A stretch of DNA of 64,000 nt from Verrucomicrobiota bacterium (GTDB lineage: Bacteria > Verrucomicrobiota > Verrucomicrobiia > Verrucomicrobiales > Akkermansiaceae). Position numbers and translations under genes: made by a program. The notes beneath the pieces are model-generated. The model searched no databases. It had not been told where the DNA came from and saw only the letters and a program-made list of their open reading frames with translations. Numbering within the stretch: position 1 is the first letter of the stretch; every line of letters begins with the position of its first letter. The DNA lies in the NCBI GenBank assembly GCA_017301995.1, contig JAFLEH010000030.1, positions 1 through 64,000 of the forward strand. Reading direction: 5' to 3'. Below, piece by piece: positions 1 through 7,754 of the stretch.

Positions 1-74
1 AGCGCGGCAAGCACGACGCGGGTCTTGAATTCGGCGCTGTGCGTGCGCCGCTTGGAGCGTGTTTTCTCGTTCAT
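1..74 (-). CDS. IS3-family transposase OrfA, N-terminal 24 residues (cut by window edge)
   Basis: The minus strand reads MNEKTRSKRRTHSAEFKTRV and continues VLAA off the window edge. This is the usual opening of the small helix-turn-helix OrfA protein of IS3-family elements, which binds the element ends and makes the transposase with OrfB by frameshifting. Only the first codons are in the window, so intactness cannot be judged. The IS terminus probably lies in the roughly 50 bp upstream of the ATG (about 75-120), where a GGACAGGTGGC stretch is seen on the minus strand; the exact inverted repeat was not resolved. Identification rests on the N-terminal motif only. Confidence 0.7.
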   Translation of the reverse strand, partial: MNEKTRSKRRTHSAEFKTRVVLAA

Positions 75-181
75 TTCAGGTGTCCTTACTAATTAAGCCA
101 CCTGTCCAATTTTCCGTCAGTAGCTCATTCTACGGATATGTGTTCAGCGATGGTGATTCGTCGCCATCGGAGGCCGGCTTT

Positions 182-442
182 TTATTGAGTCTTATGGGGC
201 GTTTGTCCAGAATATTCCGCGATGCTGTATTCGGCGATGGGGTTCCGGTCGTCGTAGAGGCGCAGGGTGGTGACACCGTCGGCGGTGGCGTAGCAGGAGG
301 TGAGGGCGCAGCCGGAGGAGGTGGGTTGTAAAAGGTGAGACTCTCGGAATTTGATCACAGCGTCAGCGAAGCGCTTTTGAAGAAGCGGCGGAGGCACTGC
401 GAACTCGAGTGGCAGGAGACGATTCTGGGAAATGTTCACCAT
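182..442 (-). pseudogene. RHS/YD-repeat protein remnant
   Basis: The open frame contains, near 182-310, a scrap that reads like the end of an RHS/YD-repeat block: LTSCYATADGVTTLRLYDD followed by an IAEYS motif. Intact RHS proteins carry the same kind of LYD-W-IAEY sentence, and the RHS gene at 30.9 kb has LYLYDGWNRIAEY. The upstream part of the frame does not look like RHS and there is no full protein, so this is a fragment. A second scrap at 1314-1560 shares the DNA around CGGTGGCGTAGCAGGAGG, so the two may come from one original gene or from a duplication. Confidence 0.55.
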
Positions 443-726
443 AGATGCAGCTGCACCAGACGCCTGAGCTTGGAGTAGAGGACGTGATCCGTGGTGAAGG
501 CGTATGTTGGAGATGCGGCAGCGGAGGGATCGACGGATTCCGCCGGGCCAAGATAGCCGGTGTCCTTCTCGATTTGGTCAAGGTTGAGGAGCCAGTAGGG
601 ATTCGGCGGTTTTTCGGCGGGCGCGACCCTGCCGATGGTGTCGGTGGGCCAGAGGTTGGTAGGAGTCGGTTTCAAACGATGTAAATGGGGCTTGCGCCGG
701 GGCGAGGCGGATGGTAGGGTTCGGGT
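443..726. other. Stretch with no convincing gene
   Basis: Open frames exist on both strands here, but none has a recognisable domain. On the minus strand a fragment ending with YSKLRRLVQLHLW has a coding-like look and could be the C-terminus of a decayed gene; I cannot name it. No promoter, terminator or repeat stands out. Confidence 0.3.
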
Positions 727-942
727 GTGGAAGTTGCCGAGATCATGAGGGAAGTGCGGAAACTTGGAGACGCCGATCTTCTCGATCTGGCGGCGCAGGT
801 TGATGCCGAAGCCGCGCGTGCGGTGGATCATCGGTTTGAGTGCCTGGTGCGCGAGGGGCATTTTGCCGCAGCGGCGGCGGCGGCGCTGCGGGAGAAGAAC
901 GAAGGCAAAACCCGGTCCCTGGATGAAATCCTCGACCAGTGA
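727..942 (+). CDS. Putative type II antitoxin (71 aa)
   Basis: This small acidic, helix-rich protein ends with KTRSLDEILDQ, the kind of tail that type II antitoxins use to cover a RelE/ParE toxin. Its last codons overlap by 20 bp the start of the next gene, which encodes a RelE/ParE-fold protein, so the two form a compact antitoxin-toxin operon. An alanine run (residues 44-50) lies mid-protein. The start shown is GTG; an in-frame ATG occurs at codon 7. No DNA-binding domain such as RHH or HTH is obvious. The role is assigned from position, size and the partner. Confidence 0.6.
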   Translation: MEVAEIMREVRKLGDADLLDLAAQVDAEAARAVDHRFECLVREGHFAAAAAAALREKNEGKTRSLDEILDQ

Positions 943-1174
943 GTCCTTCCGTAAGCAGTTTGCGGCGCTTCCTTCCGGGGTGAGGAAGTTGGCCAGGAAA
1001 CAATTCCGGCTCTGGCTGGCGGACCACGCGCATCCTTCTCTCCATTTCAAGCGGGTGGGATCTTATTGGTCGGTGCGGGTGGATCGCGACCACCGGGCGC
1101 TCGGGATCGAGGATGGCGGCGTGATCGTGTGGTTTTTCATCGGGCGGCATGACGGATACGAGCGGCGGATTTAG
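923..1174 (+). CDS. RelE/ParE-superfamily toxin (83 aa)
   Basis: The protein runs SSTSESFRKQFAALP, then KLARKQFRLWLADHAHPSLH, KRVGSYWSVRVDRDHRALG and a final VWFFIGRHDGYERR. This order (S-x-F-x-K-x-F near the start, then the R-V-x-x-D-x-R-A core, then a WFxIGxHDxYE end) is the classic layout of small RelE/ParE/YafQ-like toxins, which cleave ribosome-bound mRNA or poison gyrase. Length is normal for the family. It starts inside the antitoxin gene, which suggests translational coupling. Which of the two activities it has cannot be told from sequence. It lies among decayed IS and RHS fragments. Confidence 0.75.
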   Translation: MKSSTSESFRKQFAALPSGVRKLARKQFRLWLADHAHPSLHFKRVGSYWSVRVDRDHRALGIEDGGVIVWFFIGRHDGYERRI

Positions 1175-1186
1175 GGTCAAGGCGTG

Positions 1187-1320
1187 TCAGGAGGCAAGTT
1201 GGCCACGCAATGCCTTGAGGCCCGTGGTGATCGCGTTTTCCAGTGCGATCAATTCATCGACCAGCGCGAGCGGGTCTTCGGCGTTGGCGCGGGTGATCGC
1301 ACATGACAGATTGTCAGGGC
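1187..1320 (-). pseudogene. C-terminal fragment of an unidentified protein
   Basis: A minus-strand frame ends with AEDPLALVDELIALENAITT and then GLKALRGQLAS before a TGA. It has good coding character but no start codon or upstream domain before it runs into RHS debris. The helix with leucine at regular spacing recalls the last helix of some type I restriction M subunits; this is only a resemblance. Most likely a truncated gene end left by rearrangement. Confidence 0.35.
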
Positions 1321-1560
1321 CGCGGTCCCTCCGCAACTTGCAGGGTTAACCAATGTTCCGCTTTCTTCACTATTTGTCCGGGACGTGTTGCGCCGTCGCC
1401 GGTGGCGTAGCAGGAGGTGAGGGAGCCGCCGGAGGGGGTGGCGGTGCCGGTGCGGGATTCCCTGCGGTTGCCGATGGAGTCGTAGGCGCAGTAGCGGGAG
1501 TTAGCGGCGGTTCCCTTTCGGGGCCTCGCCGCTCCGGTCCAGCCCGCCCGATTCAGCGGT
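1321..1560 (-). pseudogene. RHS/YD-repeat protein remnant, second copy
   Basis: The minus-strand frame contains YCAYDSIGNRRESRTGTATP followed by SGGSLTSCYATGDG, which is RHS/YD-repeat sequence (the YDxxGNR motif is diagnostic). It is preceded and followed by non-RHS sequence with no start or tip, so it is a fragment. The TSCYATxDG part is shared with the scrap at 182-310. Confidence 0.6.
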
Positions 1561-1583
1561 AAACCGGGCTTCCAAACGACCTT

Positions 1584-1660
1584 AACCCGAAATCCAAAGT
1601 TCAGGGCAGTTTGAACGCTCGATTTACCACAGAGAGACTGGGAACCACTGAGAAAACTGA
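1584..1660 (+). repeat. Dispersed intergenic repeat, family A copy 1
   Basis: The order of words is ACCCGAAATCC, AAGTTC, then TTTGAACGCTCGATTTACC, then a degenerate run of short GAG/ACTGAG units. The same order recurs at 35790-35878 (plus) and 35925-36000 (minus). The second half resembles the widespread intergenic 'ACCACxGAGxxACxGAG' type of sequence known from many bacterial genomes. It is not coding. Confidence 0.6.
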
Positions 1661-1740
1661 TTTTTTTGATAGAAATGGATGCACGGTTCATGCCAACTTC
1701 CGATTTTGGGCTTAAGTCTCGGTTCTCGGGCGGACGAACG

Positions 1741-1800
1741 TCTTCACCCCCGATCTTCTATCCACGATCCCCTTGGCGTCCTGGCGGCGAAACACTCCCG
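1741..1800 (-). repeat. Dispersed intergenic repeat, family B copy 1 (partial)
   Basis: Read on the minus strand this contains CGCCGCCAGGACGCCAAGG followed by a GATCGTGGATAGAAGATC-like segment. The two other copies (10831-10945 and 56206-56460) have CACCGCCAAGACGCCAAGG followed by the same GGAT/TGTGGAT/GAAGA words. This copy lacks the GC-rich hairpin seen at the front of the other two. Confidence 0.55.
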
Positions 1801-1813
1801 TCGGGAGGCTCTA

Positions 1814-2818
1814 TCAATCCCGTCCGTCCGCGGCGAGCCGAAGGGCGGCGAGGTTCTCCGCAGTGGTGTCCGGGGTGATCTCGCATCCCGCGGACAGGAT
1901 GCAGCGCCCGCCCGCCTCGGCCAGATCCCGCTCCATCGCCTTGGTGATGGTTCCGGGATCGGAGTTTCTAACCACGGAAACCGGATCCACCTTTCCGGAA
2001 AACACCTGACCCTTTCCCAACATCGGAGCGAACGGCGCCATCGACGCCACCAGATGGTCCACATCCACGATGTCCGCCCCGGTGCCGATCATCCCCGGTA
2101 GGATCGCGGTGGTGTTGCCGCAGATGTGCAGCTTGGCGAGGGCGCCGAGGCCGTGGATGTGCTCCACCAGCTCCCGCTGCCGTCCGGCCGCGAGCTGTTG
2201 ATAGAGCGCGGGCCCGATCTGCGAGCAAAACGCGTCGCCGATGCCGATGCAATCCGCCCCGGCCTCCACCTGCGCGGTGATGAACCGTTTGGCGGCATCC
2301 ACGATCATGTCCATCACCCGGCCCACCCGCTCCGGCTCGTCCATGAAATCCAGCGCCGATTCGGTTAGTCCGCGGAGATCGGCGTACTCGGCCACCGGCC
2401 CCTCCACCCAGCCGACGATGAAATGGCGGTCGCCCGCGAGCCGCCGGAACAGCCGGATTTCCTCGATCCGGTTTGCCGTTCGCAAATGTGCGTCCACCTC
2501 GTAGGGTTTGAGGGCTTCCAATTCCTCCAGACTTCCGAAATGCCCTTGGTCGAGCGGCAGATCGTCCTCCGGATACTCCACCTTCACCCCGAAAGCCGAG
2601 GCCTCGGCATACGGGTCCGAAAGCACCGTGACCCAATCCGCCCCGTGCTCGTCGGCGGCCTTGAGCATCGCCCTAACCTTGCTCGACGGATCGGTGCAGA
2701 AATCACGGTACCTCACCCCAGCCCCGCGCGCCGCCCAGCGCATCAGGATCGGATGAAACGGCAGCCGGTCGGTGGACCTTCCGGCTAGGAAATCAAGCGT
2801 GCGCTGGTGTCCGGTCAT
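1814..2818 (-). CDS. Uroporphyrinogen decarboxylase-superfamily protein with methyltransferase-type zinc site
   Basis: A 334-residue cytoplasmic protein of the HemE/MtaA/CmuA (UroD) superfamily. It has the barrel landmarks of the family, including the LHICGNTTAILPG stretch (H231, C233) and a later SAGCEI (C312). The H-x-C plus distant C pattern is the zinc site of MtaA/MtbA-type corrinoid methyltransferases and is absent from true HemE, so a methyl-transfer role is more likely than heme synthesis. The start at MTGHQRTLDF is chosen because upstream in-frame residues have no family character. No corrinoid protein gene is adjacent, so the methyl donor is unknown. The assignment to the superfamily is firm; the substrate is not. 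Confidence 0.8.
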   Translation of the reverse strand: MTGHQRTLDFLAGRSTDRLPFHPILMRWAARGAGVRYRDFCTDPSSKVRAMLKAADEHGADWVTVLSDPYAEASAFGVKVEYPEDDLPLDQGHFGSLEELEALKPYEVDAHLRTANRIEEIRLFRRLAGDRHFIVGWVEGPVAEYADLRGLTESALDFMDEPERVGRVMDMIVDAAKRFITAQVEAGADCIGIGDAFCSQIGPALYQQLAAGRQRELVEHIHGLGALAKLHICGNTTAILPGMIGTGADIVDVDHLVASMAPFAPMLGKGQVFSGKVDPVSVVRNSDPGTITKAMERDLAEAGGRCILSAGCEITPDTTAENLAALRLAADGRD

Positions 2819-2852
2819 GGCTGTTATCAGAGCAGAGGGTTTGGTGTTTGCA

Positions 2853-3203
2853 TCACTGCTGAGTCGGTTTATCGGATTCCGGGTGCCACCGCAAGTGCGC
2901 TGTCTCATCCCAAGCGAAACCCGCCCCGACAAGCACATCCCTCCAGTCGGTGTTAGCCTCGTCAATCCGTTTACGCAAACTCCCGATCCCACCATTCGAC
3001 AATTTGATCACTGCGAACCGAATGCGGTCATAATCGTCAGGCTCCATGCTATCCATCAAAGGCAGGCCCGATCCGCAATGGTTTTGGATAAGATCGGCAG
3101 CCTGTTGTCTATCACCGTCCGCGAACACAAGCCCGATCTTGTCCCGGACCGCTTGGGTCAGCGGGACGCCCGTATTGTGTTTCCTATTGTCAGAGGGCCA
3201 CAT
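2853..3203 (-). CDS. Conserved-looking hypothetical protein downstream of hicAB (116 aa)
   Basis: A soluble protein without signal peptide or membrane segment. Visible features are a DYDRIRFAVIKLSNGG core and a helical DWRDVLVGAGFAWDETAHLRW end with several Trp residues. The codon pattern is like real genes of this window. It starts 21 bp after hicB on the same strand, so it is probably the third gene of the hicAB transcript. I do not recognise the family. It could be an accessory regulator or simply a passenger gene carried with the toxin-antitoxin module. Confidence 0.55.
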   Translation of the reverse strand: MWPSDNRKHNTGVPLTQAVRDKIGLVFADGDRQQAADLIQNHCGSGLPLMDSMEPDDYDRIRFAVIKLSNGGIGSLRKRIDEANTDWRDVLVGAGFAWDETAHLRWHPESDKPTQQ

Positions 3204-3224
3204 GGTGTTAGAAGATCGCCCGCG

Positions 3225-3653
3225 TTATGCCTTTCGTTTTCCGCGTCTGGGTGCGGTTTGGGTGCCGACATACGCCAGTGCGGCATGGGCGAGAAGCCCC
3301 GAGCGAGTGGAGCCGGTTTTGGATGCGAAGGAATCAATCTGCACGAGAATCCGTTCCGGAAGAGTGATATTCACCCGCTTCGCCTTACCGGATAGTTTTG
3401 ATAGATCGACCTCGGCAAGCGCCCAAATTCCGCCTGCAAACTCCCTCTTCCCGTGGTGGTGTTCGATGGGGTGCGGAGCCGGAACGGACTCGCCGTCCAA
3501 CAACAACCCCTCGACATGGCACTCGATCGCTTCAACGGCGTTGCTCAACGCATCATCCGCGGTTTCCCCAGCGGAGAAACAGCCGGGCAAGTCGGGAACG
3601 GTGACTCCGTATGCGGAGGATTTGTCTTTGTGGATGACTACGGGAAACTTCAT
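3225..3653 (-). CDS. hicB: HicB-family antitoxin
   Basis: 142 residues. The N-terminal HicB fold is clear: KFPVVIHKDKSSAYGVTVPD, then LPGCFSAGETADDALSNAVE and AIECH. A C-terminal VNITLPERILVQIDSFASK segment looks like a ribbon-helix-helix DNA-binding domain, so this is the RHH type of HicB. It should neutralise HicA and repress the operon. The start ATG overlaps the hicA stop in an ATGA arrangement; the in-frame residues upstream lie inside hicA and are not needed. Family membership is firm. Confidence 0.92.
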   Translation of the reverse strand: MKFPVVIHKDKSSAYGVTVPDLPGCFSAGETADDALSNAVEAIECHVEGLLLDGESVPAPHPIEHHHGKREFAGGIWALAEVDLSKLSGKAKRVNITLPERILVQIDSFASKTGSTRSGLLAHAALAYVGTQTAPRRGKRKA

Positions 3654-3850
3654 GGTTTTGAGGGTGGCCAATCCCAACCGGCCTGACGGAAGACACTCCT
3701 CAGCGTTCCCTTCGGAAAATCCTTTTTGGGATGTGGAACTGTCACCCGTCCGCCGCCGGCGGGGTGTTTGTATTGATGGTGCGAACCACGGACATTCGCC
3801 AATATCCAGCCTTCGGCTTTCAGTCTGTCGATGATCTCCCGGCTCGTCAC
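3650..3850 (-). CDS. hicA: HicA-family mRNA interferase toxin
   Basis: A small protein with the whole HicA signature: TSREIIDRLKAEGWILANVR, then GSHHQYKHP with the catalytic His, and a basic TVPHPKKDFPKGT stretch before a short C-terminal helix. HicA is a double-stranded-RNA-binding-fold ribonuclease that cuts mRNA. An ATG at 3874 would add eight residues, but that codon lies between the -35 and -10 boxes of a near-perfect promoter, so the GTG at 3850 (directly before TSREII) is the better start. The gene overlaps hicB by 4 bp. Confidence 0.9.
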   Translation of the reverse strand: MTSREIIDRLKAEGWILANVRGSHHQYKHPAGGGRVTVPHPKKDFPKGTLRSVFRQAGWDWPPSKP

Positions 3851-3856
3851 CGGATC

Positions 3857-3884
3857 ATTATACACACGATGCACACCATGTCAA
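3857..3884 (-). promoter_or_regulatory. Consensus sigma-70 promoter of hicAB
   Basis: On the minus strand TTGACA (3884-3879) is followed after 16 bp by TATAAT (3862-3857). Both hexamers are perfect. The -10 ends 6 nt before the GTG of hicA, so the transcript should begin at or next to the start codon. The spacer has a GTGTGCATCGTGTG dyad-like run that could be the HicB operator; this last point is inference. Confidence 0.75.
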
Positions 3885-3933
3885 CGGGGGTCTGCATTTT
3901 AACGTCCACCTCGCCAATCCCCGATATTCCTCC

Positions 3934-3961
3934 TTGCGGGCCGTTGCCGGGCCGGTTTACT
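3934..3961 (+). promoter_or_regulatory. Probable promoter of the M42 peptidase gene
   Basis: TTGCGG, a 16-bp spacer, then TTTACT, ending 6 nt before the ATG at 3968. This is the same very short spacing seen at hicA, purN and others here. It is divergent from the hicA promoter, about 50 bp away. Confidence 0.45.
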
Positions 3962-3967
3962 TGGCGC

Positions 3968-5047
3968 ATGCAAACGCACGACCGCGAGTTCCTTTTCCGC
4001 CTTCTTGAAACTCCCAGCCCCACCGGTTTCGAAATGCCCGGCCAGCGGGTGTGGGCCGAGCATCTCCGCCCGCACGCCACCGAGGTTTCCTGCGACGCCT
4101 ACGGCAACACCTGGGCCACGCTGAAGGGCAAGTCCTCCCGCACCATCATGTTGGAGGCGCACGCCGACGAGATCGGCTACATGATCAAGCACATCGACGA
4201 CAAGGGCTTCCTCCGGATCGATCGCGCCGGTGGTTCGGACGCCGCCACCGCCCGCGGCCGGCGGCTCACGTTCTTCGGCGACAAGGGCCCCGTGACCGGC
4301 ATCATCGGCAACACCGCCATCCATCTCCGGCGTGATGAGTTGGGAAACGAAAAGGCCCCGGCGGTGCATGATCTCTGGGTGGATGTGGGCGCTTCCAATC
4401 CCAAGGAAGTCGCCGCGCTCGGCCTGCGCGTGGGGCATCCCGCCGTCTATCAGGATGGCCCGCTCGAACTCGCCAACAAGCGCCTCGTCGGCCGCGCCCT
4501 CGACAACCGCGTCGGCGGCTACATCATCGCGCAGGTGCTCAAACGGGTGGCAGCCTCCCGCAAAAAGCCCGCGTTCACCCTGGTCTGCCTCAATGCCATC
4601 CAGGAGGAAATCGGCGGCCACGGCGCGATGATGGCCACCTATCGGCTCCGCCCGGACCTCTGCGTCTGCCTCGATGTGACCCACGCCACCGACACCCCCG
4701 GCCTCGACCACGCCAAGACCGGCTTCGTCAAGCTCGGCGGCGGCCCGGCCCTCACCCACGGCACCGCCAACCACCCGCTGTTGGTCAAACGCATCATCGA
4801 GACCGCTGACGCCGCCAAGATCCCGCTCCAGCACGAGGCCAGCAGCCGTTTCACCGGCACCGACACCGACAAGATCTTCATCAGCCGCCAGGGCGTGCCC
4901 AGCGCGCTCGTCTCGCTGCCGCTCCGCTGCATGCACTCGGTGGTGGAAACCGCCCACCTCGACGACATCGAGCGCATCATCCGCCTGCTTGCCGACCTGG
5001 TGCTCGGCCTCGGCGAAAAGGACCAGTTCCACCAGTCGCTTGGCTAA
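3968..5047 (+). CDS. M42-family metallo-aminopeptidase
   Basis: 359 residues, normal for M42 (PepA/FrvX/tetrahedral aminopeptidase) enzymes, which trim peptides in the cytoplasm with two metal ions. Metal and catalytic motifs are in order: LEAHADEIGYMI (H65), GRALDNRVGGY (D179), QEEIGGHGA (E213/E214), LDVTHATDTP (D236) and a late HSVVETAHLDDI. The start ATG is chosen because the upstream frame encodes nothing family-like and a promoter ends 6 nt before it. A paralogue lies at 53760-54839. A substrate cannot be given: some family members were first described as glucanases, but peptidase activity is the rule. Confidence 0.9.
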   Translation: MQTHDREFLFRLLETPSPTGFEMPGQRVWAEHLRPHATEVSCDAYGNTWATLKGKSSRTIMLEAHADEIGYMIKHIDDKGFLRIDRAGGSDAATARGRRLTFFGDKGPVTGIIGNTAIHLRRDELGNEKAPAVHDLWVDVGASNPKEVAALGLRVGHPAVYQDGPLELANKRLVGRALDNRVGGYIIAQVLKRVAASRKKPAFTLVCLNAIQEEIGGHGAMMATYRLRPDLCVCLDVTHATDTPGLDHAKTGFVKLGGGPALTHGTANHPLLVKRIIETADAAKIPLQHEASSRFTGTDTDKIFISRQGVPSALVSLPLRCMHSVVETAHLDDIERIIRLLADLVLGLGEKDQFHQSLG

Positions 5048-5227
5048 CCGACAGCGGTGGTCCCGGAGGCCGTCCACTTATCTAACTGCCTTGCCGCGCT
5101 GACCGATCCGGCGGCATCGTCCACCGTCTAACTGGAAGGCGGGCCGGTTGACAAACGAGACCGATATGAGCCATGCTCCGGCCAACGGCGCTTGCGGATC
5201 TCCGCCGGTGCCCCGCCCCGCATCGCC

Positions 5228-7462
5228 ATGAACCGCATCGCTCTTTTTCTTCTGCTCCTCGGTGCCTCTTCCGTCACCAATGCCGCACGCCAGCCGGTCG
5301 ATTGGGTGGATCCGAGGATCGACACCGTCAAACCGCGTTGGTTTTATTTCAACTCGGCGTGCCGTCCGTTCGGCATGGTCAATCTGAGCCCCGACACGCA
5401 GACCAAGGGGGATTGGAACGCGGGCTACCGTTACAACGACACCCGGATCGAATGTTTCAGCCACATCCATGGCTGGCAAATCGCCGGGTTGGCGGTCATG
5501 CCGGTCACGGACAAGACCGATCCGAAAAACTACTCGTCGGAGTTTTCCCACGATGGGGAAACCGTCCGGCCCGGCTATCACAAGGTCGGTTTGAAAACCC
5601 ACGGCATCACCGCCGAACTCACCTCCACCACGCGGGTGGGATTCCACCGCTATGTCTATCAACCCGAAGATCGGGCGCGCGTCGTGATCGATCCGGCCAA
5701 GCCGCTGATGGAGTGCAAGATGCTCGACGTCGAGGCAAAGGCGGCGGACGACAACACCGCGGTGGAGGGCACCTTCACCATGAGTCCCACCTCGCGCCGG
5801 CCAAAGCCGTTCAAGGCGTATTTTGTGGTTAGGTTTGACAGACCATTCACCTCCGTGGGCGACTGGAAGACCGGCGTGGCCATCGTGGATTTCGGCCGCT
5901 TGGACAAGCCGCTGCTGATGAAGGCGGCGATTTCCTACACCGGCCCCGAGGGCGCGCGCGCGAACCTCGCCGCGGAACTGCCGCACTGGGACTTCGACCG
6001 CGTCGTCGCCGAATCGGCCGCCGATTGGAACTCATGGCTCGGCCGGATCGCCGTGGAGGGCGGGACCGACGCGCAGAAGACCAAGTTCCATACCGACCTC
6101 TGGCACGCGTTGTTGGGAAGACGGATCGTCAGCGACGCGGACGGCCGCTATGCCGACAACACCGGCGCGGAAACCCGGATCCGCCAGGGCAAGCTGCCGC
6201 ACCACAACTTCGACGCCCTGTGGGGCGCGCAATGGTCGCTGAACGTGCTTTGGCCGCTCGCCTGGCCGGAGCTGATGGATTCGTTTGCGGAAACGATGAC
6301 CGCCATCTATCAGAATGGCGGAATGATCCCGCGCGGTCCGGCCGGCGGCAACCACACCTTCGTGATGATCGGTGATCCCGCCGCCTCGTTTTTCGCCGCG
6401 GCCTGGCACAAGGGAATCCGCAATTGGGACGCGCGGGCCGCCTACGAGGGGCTGCGCAAGAACGCCTTCCCCGGCGGCATCCGCGACCACGCCGGATACG
6501 AACACCGCAAGAACGCCACCGGCGGCGGCATTTCCTACTACGTCGATCGTGGATACGTTCCAGAGGACATTCCCGGCTCGCAGGGCGGCCACCGGCAGGG
6601 CGCGGCGATGACCCTCGAGTATGCCTATCAGGATTGGTGCCTTTCGCAGTTCGCCGAGTCGCTTGGCAAGACCGAAGACGCGGCCCTGTTTGCGAAGCGC
6701 GCGCAAAATTACCGCAACATTTGGGACCCGGCGGTCGGTTGGATGCGCCCGCGGAGGATGGATGGCTCCTGGTATGCGCCGTTCGAGCCGGTCGCCGAGG
6801 GCTTCGCCGCGAAGGGCTTTGTCGAGTCAACCTCCGCGATCTATTCGTTCTATGTTCCGCACGATCTGGCAGGGCTCGCCGGGCTTTTCGGCGGACGGGA
6901 CAAGATGGCGGAACGGTTGGAAGGCAATTTCAGAAAGGCCGAGCCACTCCGTTTCATCGCGGATCACGGCAAGCACGCCATCGCGTGGGTCGATTACGAA
7001 AACCAACCGTCCACGGGCATGGCGCATGTGTTTTCCCATATTGGCCAGCCGTGGCGCTCGCAATACTGGGTGCGCCGGGTGCAGCATGACACCTTCTCGG
7101 ACATCACGCCCTTCGGCGGCTACAACGGCGACGAGGACCAGGGCCAGATGGGCGCTCTCAGCGCGCTGATGGCCATCGGGCTGTTCGATATGGACGGCGG
7201 AGCCTCGATCCGGCCGCGTTTTGACCTAACCGCGCCGGTGTTCGACAAAGTGACCATCCGGCTGCATCCGGATTACCATCCCGGCGGGAGTTTCACCATC
7301 ATCACGAAAAACAATCGTCCGGAAAACCTATATATCCAGTCCGCCCGCCTGAACGGAGCGCCGTGGCGGTCGTTCCAAGTGCCCCACGAGATGTTCGCAA
7401 AGGGAGGCACCCTCGAACTCGATCTCGGCCCGCAGCCGGCGAAAGAGTGGGGCGGCCAATGA
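5228..7462 (+). CDS. Secreted GH92-family glycoside hydrolase (alpha-mannosidase type)
   Basis: 744 residues with a clear signal peptide (NRIALFLLLLGASSVTNA). GH92 landmarks follow: DPRIDT near the start, the N-domain CFSHIHGW region, an (alpha/alpha)6 barrel with GMIPRGPAGGNHTFVM, TLEYAYQDWCLSQFA and the C-terminal GYNGDEDQGQMGA motif holding the acidic catalytic residues. Family enzymes are calcium-dependent exo-alpha-mannosidases acting on glycans outside the cytoplasm. It stands alone between an M42 peptidase and thrS, with no transporter or regulator beside it. Length is typical. The exact linkage cannot be told. Confidence 0.9.
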   Translation: MNRIALFLLLLGASSVTNAARQPVDWVDPRIDTVKPRWFYFNSACRPFGMVNLSPDTQTKGDWNAGYRYNDTRIECFSHIHGWQIAGLAVMPVTDKTDPKNYSSEFSHDGETVRPGYHKVGLKTHGITAELTSTTRVGFHRYVYQPEDRARVVIDPAKPLMECKMLDVEAKAADDNTAVEGTFTMSPTSRRPKPFKAYFVVRFDRPFTSVGDWKTGVAIVDFGRLDKPLLMKAAISYTGPEGARANLAAELPHWDFDRVVAESAADWNSWLGRIAVEGGTDAQKTKFHTDLWHALLGRRIVSDADGRYADNTGAETRIRQGKLPHHNFDALWGAQWSLNVLWPLAWPELMDSFAETMTAIYQNGGMIPRGPAGGNHTFVMIGDPAASFFAAAWHKGIRNWDARAAYEGLRKNAFPGGIRDHAGYEHRKNATGGGISYYVDRGYVPEDIPGSQGGHRQGAAMTLEYAYQDWCLSQFAESLGKTEDAALFAKRAQNYRNIWDPAVGWMRPRRMDGSWYAPFEPVAEGFAAKGFVESTSAIYSFYVPHDLAGLAGLFGGRDKMAERLEGNFRKAEPLRFIADHGKHAIAWVDYENQPSTGMAHVFSHIGQPWRSQYWVRRVQHDTFSDITPFGGYNGDEDQGQMGALSALMAIGLFDMDGGASIRPRFDLTAPVFDKVTIRLHPDYHPGGSFTIITKNNRPENLYIQSARLNGAPWRSFQVPHEMFAKGGTLELDLGPQPAKEWGGQ

Positions 7463-7565
7463 TCCTGCCTGGTGAGTCATTCGTGAGATTCTGATTACGA
7501 AGGGACGATTTTTGACCACCGAAGGCACGGAGAAGAACTCAAAATTCAGACATCTTGATCCGGCA

Positions 7566-7680
7566 GGAAAATGATTTGGCACGATTCGCGGCGACAGCAA
7601 CGTCGATGAATGGTGCATTCTTTCTGGTGTCTTGTTTCTGGTCTCTGGCTTCCTGGCCCGATGGTGCCAAATCATTTTCC
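7566..7680. repeat. Small element bounded by perfect 17-bp inverted repeats
   Basis: GGAAAATGATTTGGCAC (7566-7582) returns exactly as its reverse complement at 7664-7680, with 81 bp between. The inside has a loose CCAGA/CTGG word repetition (minus strand: AGCCAGAGACCAGAAACAAG) and no coding sense. Size and perfect ends resemble a miniature transposable element, but no target duplication was found. The flanking 7463-7565 carries a short 'ACCACCGAAGGCACGGAG' sequence of the widespread intergenic type; nothing else is seen in this gap. Confidence 0.55.
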
Positions 7681-7754
7681 GACCGGCAAACGCAGTGGAG
7701 CGGAAAACAAGGCCCCGGATCAGGATCTCTGAAATTCACGCCCTCAATTCACGG

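Noticed and set aside
436..1050. Minus-strand 204-residue open frame opposite the toxin-antitoxin pair
   Set aside because: Most of it is the complement of the TA genes, with Arg/Pro-rich shadow composition. Only its last ~60 codons look coding-like and they have no start.
1814..2995. Longer start (GTG/ATG upstream) for the UroD-like gene
   Set aside because: The 59 extra residues have no family similarity; the family N-terminus begins at MTGHQRTLDF.
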